Positions 6,051 to 12,973 of a DNA stretch of 18,476 bases are shown one piece after another (within the stretch, counting starts at the first letter, position 1; the number at the start of each line of letters is the position of its first letter). This stretch comes from CAYPZT01 sp964415435 (GTDB taxonomy: Bacteria > Patescibacteriota > Microgenomatia > UBA1406 > GWC2-37-13), in NCBI GenBank assembly GCA_964415435.1, contig CAYPZT010000020.1, positions 1 to 18,476 of the forward strand, read 5' to 3'. The translations under genes and the position numbers were made by a program. The notes under the pieces are model-generated. The model had not been told where the DNA came from, did not search any database, and saw nothing but the letters and a program-made list of their open reading frames with translations.

Positions 6051-6625
6051 TTAGCGGGGAATTTTGAGGATTACTCCTTGGTATAGAACATCGGGCACGG
6101 TAATTTTTTCTGTGTTCGCTGTGGCTATTCGGGTCCACATCATACCGTCACCGTAGGCGCGTTCAGCGATATTCCATAGGTAATCTCCTTGCTGTACCGT
6201 GTACGTAGGAGCCGTGAGTGTTATTTTTTTGGTAGAAACGCCATCGGCAATCTGCCCATTTTCTTGAGTCGCGACTACTTTTAGATCGGGAAGCGTCAAT
6301 ATCTGCCCAGGCTCGATCAGGCTGGGATTGGCGATGTTGTTCGCCCTTGCAATATCATAGGCCTTATAACCGGATCCGTACATCTGGGTTGCAATGAGCC
6401 ACAGATAATCTCCCTGTTTCACTGTATATTTGTATGCCTGATGTACGGTAACTTTTTTTTCCATCGTACCTCTGAGCGCGTTTTGCGGAGTTATATTTTG
6501 CGAAATAAGTTTTGTAGTGACCGAAGCTAAAAGTGCCATGGTAATAATGAAGGTAATACCCAAACCAAGGAGAAGATAATGAAACTTCGTTTTTATACGC
6601 GAGACAAGAAGGTTTTTGTAGTTTA
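6051..6625 (-). CDS. Membrane-anchored protein with two LysM domains (5' end in assembly gap)
   Basis: About 190 codons are visible and the frame is open into the run of N, where the start is probably lost. After a basic stretch (SRIKTKFHY) there is one hydrophobic segment (LLLGLGITFIITMALLASV). A spacer then leads to two LysM repeats: YTVKQGDYLWLIATQMYGSG... ending in LEPGQ-type IEPGQILTLP, and YTVQQGDYLWNIAERAYGDG... ending in YQGVILKIP. LysM modules bind peptidoglycan glycan chains, so this is probably a cell-wall-binding surface protein. No catalytic domain is visible in the part present. It ends 7 bases from the convergent small gene without an obvious terminator. A longer open frame running back through the gap and the tRNA is an artefact. 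Confidence 0.85.
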
Positions 6626-6725
6626 NNNNNNNNNNNNNNNNNNNNNNNNNNNNNNNNNNNNNNNNNNNNNNNNNNNNNNNNNNNNNNNNNNNNNNNNNNN
6701 NNNNNNNNNNNNNNNNNNNNNNNNN
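6626..6725. other. Assembly gap of 100 N
   Basis: Exactly 100 undetermined bases, the conventional length for a scaffold gap of unknown size. It removes the start of the LysM gene and whatever separates it from tRNA-Asp. Linkage across the gap rests on scaffolding only. Confidence 0.98.
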
Positions 6726-6727
6726 GC

Positions 6728-6800
6728 GGAGCCAAGGGGACTCGAACCCCCAGCCTCTTCCGTGACAGGGAAGCGCTCTAACCAATTGAGCTATGACTCC
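6728..6800 (-). tRNA. tRNA-Asp (anticodon GTC)
   Basis: On the minus strand 73 bases form a complete cloverleaf: acceptor GGAGTCA with TGGCTCC (one G-T pair), D arm GCTC/GAGC, anticodon stem CTTCC/GGAAG with loop CTGTCAC (anticodon GTC), variable loop AGGCT, and T arm GGGGG/CCCCT with loop TTCGAGT. The following base is G, the expected discriminator for tRNA-Asp; CCA is not encoded. Confidence 0.95.
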
Positions 6801-6802
6801 AG

Positions 6803-6831
6803 AGTATATAACAGCATTAGCGATTTGTAAA
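6803..6831 (-). promoter_or_regulatory. Candidate promoter directly abutting tRNA-Asp
   Basis: On the minus strand TTTACA (complement of 6826-6831) and TATACT (complement of 6803-6808) are separated by 17 bases, and the tRNA begins two bases later. Reading the -10 instead as extended TGtTATATA leaves four bases. Either way the transcript would start at or near the mature tRNA 5' end. Confidence 0.5.
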
Positions 6832-6863
6832 GCCATTATCTATATTTATCTTAACATAAAATC

Positions 6864-6872
6864 TGGTATTAT
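6864..6872 (+). promoter_or_regulatory. polX: Extended -10 (TGgTATTAT) of polX
   Basis: TG at 6864-6865 and TATTAT at 6867-6872 form an extended -10. Six bases then lead to the ATG at 6879. There is no Shine-Dalgarno, so a leaderless message is predicted. Confidence 0.55.
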
Positions 6873-6878
6873 CAAGCA

Positions 6879-8669
6879 ATGGGGAACGAAAAAGTAAAGC
6901 GTTTTACCAACAAGGAGATAGTCACACTTCTTAGATCTGTTGCCGCCTCCTATACTCTTTCAAACGAAAACAGATTTAGAATCATCGCCTACCAAAATGC
7001 CTCGGGAGCAGTCGAGCATATGACTCGAGAACTCCATGATATGTGGGAGGAGGGCAACATGAAAGGCATACCAGGTCTTGGATCTACTATTCTCTCGCAT
7101 CTGGATGAACTTTTTAAGACAGGCCGATCAAAACATTTTAACGAAGTCATCGGCAAGTACCCAGCTTCTCTCTATAAGCTAATGACGGTGCCTTCAATCG
7201 GTGTAAAAACATCTTATAAGCTAGTTAAAGAGTTTAATTTCAAAAATCCTGATACAATTTTTGAGGACATCAAAAAAGCGGCCAGGGAGGGCAAGATCCG
7301 ATCGCTTCCTACCTTTGGAGAAAAGTCGGAACAGGAAATACTGAGGGCAATTGAACTGCATGAGAGCAACAAAAATCAGGGTGAGCGCATGCCGCTGCCA
7401 TACGCCTATATAGCTGCACAAAAAATCATGGCATACGTTAAGAAACTGCCGTATGTTGGGCAGATAGATGCTCTGGGCTCGATGCGAAGGATGGTCGCCA
7501 CGATTGGTGACATCGATATTGCCGTTATCGCAAAGTCTGAGAAGGCACCTGATGTCGTTAAGCACTTCATCAATTACCCGGGAAAGATCGCTTTTGATAA
7601 TGCCGGAGAAAAGAAAGCGTCAATCATCGTTTCACCCAATATTAGGGTAGATTTACGCGTACAGGAGAAGGAAAGTTATGGTTCCATGCTCCAGTATTTC
7701 ACGGGGAGCAAGAATCACAATATAAAGTTACGTGAGTATGCGCTAAAAAAGGGGATGTCGCTTTCAGAATATGGAATAAAACATAAGGGAAAGCTCCTGA
7801 TCTTTGACAATGAGAAGGACTTTTATGGAAAATTGGGCCTGGAATATATCCCACCGGAGATAAGGGAAGGTACGGATGAGATCTCATATGCTATTCAAAA
7901 GAAGGTTCCCAAACTTGTAGAGGTTTCAGATATAAAGGGCGATCTACATCTGCATTCATCCTATGATCTAAAGCCTTCGCACGACTTTGGAAGGAATACT
8001 TATAAAGAGATAGCTCAGTATGGAAAGAAGAAAGGATATGACTATGTCGGTTTCGCAGACCATAACCCAAAACAGGCTGGTCTTACAAAGGAAGAAGTGG
8101 TAGAAATCATGAGAAAACGTAAATACTATATCGATAAACTATTTTCAGGTAAAAAAAGTGATCAATCAGATTATTTCATCGGACTTGAGACTGACATTTT
8201 ACCTGATGGAAGTATTGCACTCCCCAAAGAAGCAGTCGATTATGTCGATTATCTTATTGTTTCAGTCCACAGCTCATTTGGGATGTCGCTTGCCGACATG
8301 ACAAAACGAATTATTAAGGCATTAGTGCATCCGAAGGTAAAAATCTTCGGTCATCCAACTGCAAGACTCTTAAGTAAGCGCCCAAGCATCGACGTGAACT
8401 GGAGAGAGGTTTTTAAAGAATGCGTTTCTCGGAACATTGCACTTGAGATTAACAGCTGGCCCGACAGACTTGATCTGCCGGATTCACTGGTACGCGAAGC
8501 TAAAGATATGGGAGCTAAATTTGTTATCGACACCGACGCGCATGCAAATCCTCAAATGGATAATATGCTTTATGGGGTTTCTGTAGCGCGACGTGGATGG
8601 TGTACCGAACATGATATTTTGAATACTATGCCTTATAATGAATTTAGAAAATGGCTTGTAAATAAATGA
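6879..8669 (+). CDS. polX: DNA polymerase/3'-5' exonuclease PolX (Pol X core plus PHP domain)
   Basis: This is a 596-residue protein of normal length for bacterial PolX, which fills short gaps in base-excision repair and removes mismatched or blocked 3' ends with its PHP domain. The N-terminal 8-kDa-like helical region holds helix-hairpin-helix elements (PGLGSTI at 65-71, VPSIGVKTSYKL at 104-115). The palm has GSMRR at 200-204, GDID at 210-213 and Asp258 in RVDLR, giving the three catalytic carboxylates, plus FTGSKNHNIKLREYA (275-289). The PHP domain begins at about 354 with GDLHLHSSYD and continues with FADHNP (392-397), GLETDI (435-440), VHSSF (463-467), GHPTARL (491-497) and DTDAHA (551-556), so its metal ligands look intact. 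It probably starts a unit with lemA and perhaps htpX. Confidence 0.93.
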   Translation: MGNEKVKRFTNKEIVTLLRSVAASYTLSNENRFRIIAYQNASGAVEHMTRELHDMWEEGNMKGIPGLGSTILSHLDELFKTGRSKHFNEVIGKYPASLYKLMTVPSIGVKTSYKLVKEFNFKNPDTIFEDIKKAAREGKIRSLPTFGEKSEQEILRAIELHESNKNQGERMPLPYAYIAAQKIMAYVKKLPYVGQIDALGSMRRMVATIGDIDIAVIAKSEKAPDVVKHFINYPGKIAFDNAGEKKASIIVSPNIRVDLRVQEKESYGSMLQYFTGSKNHNIKLREYALKKGMSLSEYGIKHKGKLLIFDNEKDFYGKLGLEYIPPEIREGTDEISYAIQKKVPKLVEVSDIKGDLHLHSSYDLKPSHDFGRNTYKEIAQYGKKKGYDYVGFADHNPKQAGLTKEEVVEIMRKRKYYIDKLFSGKKSDQSDYFIGLETDILPDGSIALPKEAVDYVDYLIVSVHSSFGMSLADMTKRIIKALVHPKVKIFGHPTARLLSKRPSIDVNWREVFKECVSRNIALEINSWPDRLDLPDSLVREAKDMGAKFVIDTDAHANPQMDNMLYGVSVARRGWCTEHDILNTMPYNEFRKWLVNK

Positions 8670-8679
8670 AAGGAGGTGA
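8669..8679 (+). promoter_or_regulatory. Perfect Shine-Dalgarno of lemA
   Basis: AAAGGAGGTGA is an 11-base exact complement of the usual 16S rRNA 3' end. It begins at the last base of the polX stop codon. Nine bases separate GGAGG from the lemA ATG. It is the only clear ribosome binding site at normal spacing in the window. Confidence 0.85.
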
Positions 8680-8685
8680 ATATAT

Positions 8686-9240
8686 ATGAATATGACATAC
8701 GTTGCGATTGGTGCTGCAGTTCTTGTCGCCGTTTTCGTAATTGCAACATACAACGCACTTGTAACCCTCAAAGCTCGCATTCAGGAAGCTTTGTCAGGTA
8801 TTGACGTACAGCTCAAAAGAAGAGCGGATCTTATCCCAAATTTGGTTGAAACCGTAAAAGGTTATGCCAAACATGAAAAGGGTGTCTTTGAAAATGTAAC
8901 AAAAGCAAGAAGTGCCCTCATGAAAGCAGATGGTGTTCAGGAGAAAGCTGAAGCCAACAATATGCTTACTGGTGCGCTTAAGAGCCTCTTTGCAGTTGCG
9001 GAAGCATATCCTGATCTTAAAGCAAATACCAACTTTCAGGATCTTCAGGCTCAGGTTGCGGATACAGAAGACAAGATCGCCTACTCAAGACAGTTTTACA
9101 ACAGTAATGTACTGGAATATAACACGAAAGTGCAGATGTTCCCCAGCAATCTTATTGCAAATGTTTTCGGTTTTAAGATAGCTGAGTTTTTCCAGGCATC
9201 TGATGAGGAAAGAAAGAATGTAAAAGTCTCTTTTTCCTAA
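8686..9240 (+). CDS. lemA: LemA family membrane protein
   Basis: This is a 184-residue protein of typical LemA length. One N-terminal hydrophobic helix (about residues 4-24, AIGAAVLVAVFVIATYNALV) anchors a helical bundle that faces out. The family core is evident: ALSGIDVQLKRRADLIPNLVETVKGYAKHEKGV at about 35-67, then the YPDLKANTNFQDLQ segment, the EDKIAYSRQFYN helix with NSNVLEYN, and the MFPSNLIANVFGF motif. LemA proteins are often encoded next to HtpX or TPM-domain proteins, and htpX follows here after 46 bases, which supports a role in envelope or membrane-protein quality control. The biochemical function of LemA is not established. It starts 16 bases after polX and has the only perfect Shine-Dalgarno here, as expected of an internal operon gene. 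Confidence 0.93.
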   Translation: MNMTYVAIGAAVLVAVFVIATYNALVTLKARIQEALSGIDVQLKRRADLIPNLVETVKGYAKHEKGVFENVTKARSALMKADGVQEKAEANNMLTGALKSLFAVAEAYPDLKANTNFQDLQAQVADTEDKIAYSRQFYNSNVLEYNTKVQMFPSNLIANVFGFKIAEFFQASDEERKNVKVSFS

Positions 9241-9272
9241 GAAGAAACGAATACTCTTTGGCTTATTGCGTG

Positions 9273-9281
9273 TGATAAAAT
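9273..9281 (+). promoter_or_regulatory. htpX: Extended -10 (TGaTAAAAT) of htpX
   Basis: TG at 9273-9274 and TAAAAT at 9276-9281 are followed by five bases and the htpX ATG at 9287. No Shine-Dalgarno is present. This could give htpX its own leaderless message in addition to read-through from lemA. Confidence 0.5.
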
Positions 9282-9286
9282 AGGCT

Positions 9287-10186
9287 ATGACTGTTTATAG
9301 CCAAATAGCACAAAATAAGTCAAAGACGTTTCTTATTATTGGTCTGTTTATAGCCATCGTAACAGGTTTCTTTTTTGTTGTCGGCAAATACTTCGATTCT
9401 TCTTACTCTTTTTTGGCCTTCGGTTTTATATTTTCAGTTGTTTCTTCTGTGGGAAGTTATTTTTACTCAGACAAAATAGTTCTCGCAACTACAGGTGCAA
9501 AGCCCGCCACAAAAAAAGAGTACTTCGATCTTTATACGGTGACAGAGAACCTCGCTATCGCAGAAGGTCTTCCTATGCCTAAGGTCTATATAATCGATGA
9601 TCCTGCCCCAAACGCGCTCGCAACTGGTCGCGATCCGAAGCATGCGGTTGTTGCCGTGACGACAGGACTTTTGAGAATTTTGGACAGGCGAGAGCTTGAG
9701 GGAGTGATTGCTCATGAGCTTGCACACGTTGGAAATAGAGATATTTTGGTATCTTCAATCGTTGCGGTACTTGTCGGAACCGTAGCACTTGCCGCAGACT
9801 TTATCATGAGAGCCATGTGGTGGGGCGGACTGTCTGACGATGATAGCCGTGATAGACGCAATCCGTTTGGCCTGATTTTACTCGTTGTTGTTCTCATCAT
9901 CACTCCCATAGTTGCTACCCTAGTGCAACTTGCGGTATCGCGCCGAAGAGAATTCTTGGCCGATGCAACAGGTGCTTTGACTACCCGCTATCCAGAAGGT
10001 TTGGCCCGCGCGCTCGAAAAAATATCAGCTGATAGCCATGTGATGCAACATGCAACTACTTCTACCGCTCATCTTTTTTTTGCAAATCCTTTTAAGAGAA
10101 ACAGCAGAACCCGTTCTTGGATAACATCACTCTTCAGTACTCATCCACCAGTAGATGAGAGAATAAGAATATTAAGGAGCATGTGA
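9287..10186 (+). CDS. htpX: HtpX-type membrane zinc metalloprotease (M48 family)
   Basis: This is a 299-residue membrane-bound endopeptidase of the M48 family that degrades misfolded or damaged membrane proteins, with the active site on the cytoplasmic side in characterised HtpX. Two hydrophobic helices (about 14-33 and 41-60) precede the catalytic domain. The zinc motif HELAHVGNRD starts at 143 (His143, Glu144, His147). A hydrophobic hairpin follows (about 152-175 and 195-215), and the third ligand is Glu222 in RREFLADATGA. FSTHPPVDERI near the C-terminus is the usual HtpX ending. PKVYIIDDPAPNALATGRDP (99-118) is the family strand-loop before the catalytic helix. All key residues are present and the length is normal. 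It is paired with lemA. Confidence 0.95.
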   Translation: MTVYSQIAQNKSKTFLIIGLFIAIVTGFFFVVGKYFDSSYSFLAFGFIFSVVSSVGSYFYSDKIVLATTGAKPATKKEYFDLYTVTENLAIAEGLPMPKVYIIDDPAPNALATGRDPKHAVVAVTTGLLRILDRRELEGVIAHELAHVGNRDILVSSIVAVLVGTVALAADFIMRAMWWGGLSDDDSRDRRNPFGLILLVVVLIITPIVATLVQLAVSRRREFLADATGALTTRYPEGLARALEKISADSHVMQHATTSTAHLFFANPFKRNSRTRSWITSLFSTHPPVDERIRILRSM

Positions 10187-10214
10187 ATGAACTCAAATTA
10201 AAAATTACAAATTT

Positions 10215-10220
10215 TAGATT
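10215..10220 (+). promoter_or_regulatory. Possible -10 (TAGATT) of the asparagine synthetase gene
   Basis: TAGATT ends six bases before the ATG at 10227 in a very AT-rich stretch (10187-10226). The match is weak, but its distance equals that of the other -10-like elements here, and no Shine-Dalgarno is present. Confidence 0.3.
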
Positions 10221-10226
10221 GAATGC

Positions 10227-12965
10227 ATGTGCGGCATAGCAGGTTTTTACGGTTTTCGAGATGACAAGCTCATCAAAAAAATCTCACACGAACTCGAACA
10301 TCGCGGCCCGGATGGTGAGGGGTTATTTGTAAACAGTAAAGTCACACTCTTGAACCGTCGCCTTGCGATTATAGACAGAAGAGGTGGAGATCAACCAATA
10401 TACAACGAGGATGAATCTATCGTCATCATCTATGTCGGTGAGATATATAACTTTTGGGACCAGAGAGAAAAGCTTATTAAGGCAGGGCATATATTTAAGA
10501 CAAAGTCAGATACGGAAGTAATCATCCACGCTTATGAAGAGTGGGGCGAGAAGAGCTTCGATATGCATAACGGCATGTTTACGTTTGCTCTTTACGATAA
10601 GAAGAAAGATAAGCTTATGCTGGTGAGAGATCATTTCGGAATAAAGCCTCTGTATTATGCGGCCATTCCGACATCTCAAGACAAAATTTTTCCGGTGCCT
10701 AACTCAACCCGTAAAACGGGTTTCAAACAAGAGGCTCCTCAAAATTCTGCCTTTTCGATGTCTTTAATTTTTTCGTCTGAGTTAAAGCCCATTATTCAGA
10801 GTGGACTTATAAAAAAGAAGCCAAACGAGAGGATCCTCTATCGCTATCTCAAATTCCGTGTGCACGACGACCAGGAAGAGACATTTTTTGATGGAGTAAA
10901 TCGTCTCATGCCGGGAGAGATGCTAACAATCGAAAAAGGAAAGATGAGAAAAGAGAAGTACTCGACTCTTGAGAAGGATCTTGAAGATCTGGCCTCAAAA
11001 AATATCGAAGGCGGGCTCACTTCCGATATGGTAGATACCTTCAGAACAAAACTTATCAATACCGTGCGCATGAGACTCATCTCTGAAGTTCCGGTCGGTA
11101 CCTGTCTCTCGGGCGGTTTGGACTCTTCGACAGTCGTTGCGCTTGCCAATAAACTTCTTCAGGAGAAAGTGAAAGAGGCAGAATCCATCGGAAAAATACA
11201 AAATACATTCTCTGCAGTATTTCCAGGTTCAGCAAATGATGAAGAACGCTACATGGATAGCGTCCTTGAGAAAGTCACCAATGTCCAAAGTCATAAGGTG
11301 AAGCCAAACGTGGATGAGTTCTTCGAGAAGGACCTTATGGATTTCCTCCGCACTCAAGAGGAACCTCTTATAAGTAGCGGTCACTATGCTCAGTATAAAG
11401 TGATGGAGGAGGCGCATAAAAAGGTAACCGTCCTTTTGGATGGGCAGGGTTCTGATGAAATGATGGCAGGATATTTGCCGTATTATTTTGTATATCTTCG
11501 CCAGTTAAAGAAGCAAGGAAAGTACACAACACTTCTTACGGAGATTTTTTCATCTCTTGATGTCGTCACAAAGTTTGGTCTTATGAAGCTCAGGGCGATG
11601 GCCGGAATGAAAAAAGATGTACCCGCATCTCAGGTTTTGAACGGCGGTTTTGCCTCTAAATTCCCTTCAGAACGATATAGCCCAACTTCAGACAATCTCA
11701 AGAAGCGATTGATCGAGGATGTATTCAAAAATAGCGTTCAGTGTCTCCTTCGCTACGAAGATCGCAACGCGATGCGTTTTTCCGTCGAAGGCAGGGTCCC
11801 ATTTCTTGATTTCAACCTAATTCGTTACATTTTCAGTCTCCCCGACTCAGCCATTATCGATCGGGGATGGAACAAAAATATTTTAAGAAAAGCGATGAAA
11901 GGGTTACTGCCTGACATGATAGTAAATAGGCGTAACAAGATAGGGTTTACCACCCCTGAACATGAGTGGTTCATGCGGATGAAAAATCGCATTTATTCAA
12001 TCTTTTTAAGCGAATCGTTCGCAAAGCGACCTTACTTTGACCAGACCGCTACTCTTTCTGCTTTCAGACAGTTTATTGAAGGGAAAAACGACGATACCCT
12101 TCTTTTCTGGCGACTTCTGAACGTGGAGATGTGGCTTCGTATCTTTTTTGACCCTCCTTTGCCTGAAGCTTCGGAAGGGCAGGTGAAGCGGGAAAGTCAT
12201 AAAAATTATTTTGATCCGAATCCGGGTAAATCACTTGAGAGAAAATCGGGAAGTGCCACCTATATTCGTGTACCTATCCGCACTGATCTTTTCAAAAAAG
12301 GCGATCCAATACCTCAGACAGTATATCAATATGTAGCTGAGTTTTTTAAAAAGCTTCCCAAGTCGCCTCTCGCTAAAAAATTAAAAGGAAAAAAATGGTA
12401 CGTGGTCGTAACTGAAAAAGTTGTTGCCATATCGCAAGGGCGATCATTCTTTGTGGGAGAGATAAAAACAGGCTTCTTTGCGGGTTGGCTCTCGCGGTAT
12501 GTCATGAAGACGCCAGCAGGCATCGGTTTGGGTAGTCCGTGGACGATGCAGGTTGCCATAAATGAAATTGGTCTGCCACGAGTACTTATCGCCTCACTTG
12601 CGGCAGCTATCACGAAACCCTTTGGCATTAAAGGACTATTTTATACCTTAGTAGGCCAGGAGGTAGCTTCAATTGACGGACCCACGGAGTACTCGCTTTA
12701 CCCCTCCAATGTTTCGGCCAAGTTGGGCCCCCGTGAACCTCAAGAAGTTGCCAAAGAGATAGATTTCAAACTTCGGGAGAGCTTGCCTTTCGATCATATT
12801 CAAACATTTGAAGGTGCTATAGTGATCGATGCAAACGATCTGGGTCAAAATATTCTCGGGAATTCCACCCCCCATGACAATGACGCAGTTGTGTCAGTTT
12901 TTAGGGACAATCCGATGGGTCAGACACGTGAGCAGACTCCTATTGTCATGGTTTTTTCGGTATAA
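10227..12965 (+). CDS. asnB: Asparagine synthetase (glutamine-hydrolysing) fused to a CofE-like ligase domain
   Basis: This 912-residue protein is far longer than usual AsnB (about 500-650). Residues 1-240 are a class-II glutamine amidotransferase: Cys2 in MCGIAGFYG, HRGPDGEG, RRLAIID, GEIYNF and SDTE are present, but the oxyanion-hole Asn of the usual NGE is Val70 (codon GTC). A 30-residue insertion (about 148-178) lies between GIKPLYY and IFSSELKPI. The synthetase domain has the PP-loop SGGLDSS (295-301), LLDGQGSDEMMAGY (403-416) and EGRVPFLD (521-528). A linker (about 642-678) leads to a domain (679-912) that I match to F420-0:gamma-glutamyl ligase (CofE): VPIRTDLFKKGD, VVVTEKVVAISQGR, YPSNV, AIVIDANDLGQNILG and DNPMGQTREQTPIVMV. 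AsnB makes Asn from Asp, Gln and ATP; the CofE-like acceptor is unknown. The start is fixed by Cys2. Confidence 0.88.
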   Translation: MCGIAGFYGFRDDKLIKKISHELEHRGPDGEGLFVNSKVTLLNRRLAIIDRRGGDQPIYNEDESIVIIYVGEIYNFWDQREKLIKAGHIFKTKSDTEVIIHAYEEWGEKSFDMHNGMFTFALYDKKKDKLMLVRDHFGIKPLYYAAIPTSQDKIFPVPNSTRKTGFKQEAPQNSAFSMSLIFSSELKPIIQSGLIKKKPNERILYRYLKFRVHDDQEETFFDGVNRLMPGEMLTIEKGKMRKEKYSTLEKDLEDLASKNIEGGLTSDMVDTFRTKLINTVRMRLISEVPVGTCLSGGLDSSTVVALANKLLQEKVKEAESIGKIQNTFSAVFPGSANDEERYMDSVLEKVTNVQSHKVKPNVDEFFEKDLMDFLRTQEEPLISSGHYAQYKVMEEAHKKVTVLLDGQGSDEMMAGYLPYYFVYLRQLKKQGKYTTLLTEIFSSLDVVTKFGLMKLRAMAGMKKDVPASQVLNGGFASKFPSERYSPTSDNLKKRLIEDVFKNSVQCLLRYEDRNAMRFSVEGRVPFLDFNLIRYIFSLPDSAIIDRGWNKNILRKAMKGLLPDMIVNRRNKIGFTTPEHEWFMRMKNRIYSIFLSESFAKRPYFDQTATLSAFRQFIEGKNDDTLLFWRLLNVEMWLRIFFDPPLPEASEGQVKRESHKNYFDPNPGKSLERKSGSATYIRVPIRTDLFKKGDPIPQTVYQYVAEFFKKLPKSPLAKKLKGKKWYVVVTEKVVAISQGRSFFVGEIKTGFFAGWLSRYVMKTPAGIGLGSPWTMQVAINEIGLPRVLIASLAAAITKPFGIKGLFYTLVGQEVASIDGPTEYSLYPSNVSAKLGPREPQEVAKEIDFKLRESLPFDHIQTFEGAIVIDANDLGQNILGNSTPHDNDAVVSVFRDNPMGQTREQTPIVMVFSV
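10706..10722. repeat. Perfect palindrome inside the asnB insertion
   Basis: AACCCGT, AAA, ACGGGTT: a seven-base perfect inverted repeat with a three-base loop, located in the in-frame insertion of the glutaminase domain (residues about 161-166). It resembles short palindromic elements that spread within bacterial genomes and can be tolerated in coding sequence. Only one copy is present in this window. Confidence 0.55.
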
Positions 12966-12966
12966 T
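12961..12966 (+). promoter_or_regulatory. gatC: TATAAT -10 overlapping the asnB stop, upstream of gatC
   Basis: A perfect TATAAT contains the TAA stop of the preceding gene and ends seven bases before the ATG at 12974. There is no Shine-Dalgarno before either possible gatC start. This supports the start at 12974 and an own, leaderless gatCAB transcript. No -35 at proper spacing is evident. Confidence 0.5.
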
Positions 12967-12973
12967 GCAGCTT

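Noticed and set aside
6626..6836. Upstream extension of the LysM frame across the N gap and through tRNA-Asp (begins MALQIANAVIYSGV)
   Set aside because: The first residues are the translation of the tRNA-Asp gene, a well-known database artefact, and the middle is only N. The true start lies in or beyond the gap.
10187..10226. AT-rich inverted stretch (AAATTAAAAATTACAAATTTT) as a terminator or operator before asnB
   Set aside because: Only weak A/T pairing, no GC stem and no T run; low-complexity sequence is a sufficient explanation.
12965..12973. gatC start at the ATG 12965
   Set aside because: It lies inside the TATAAT element and adds three residues not typical of GatC; the ATG at 12974 fits both the family N-terminus and the promoter spacing.
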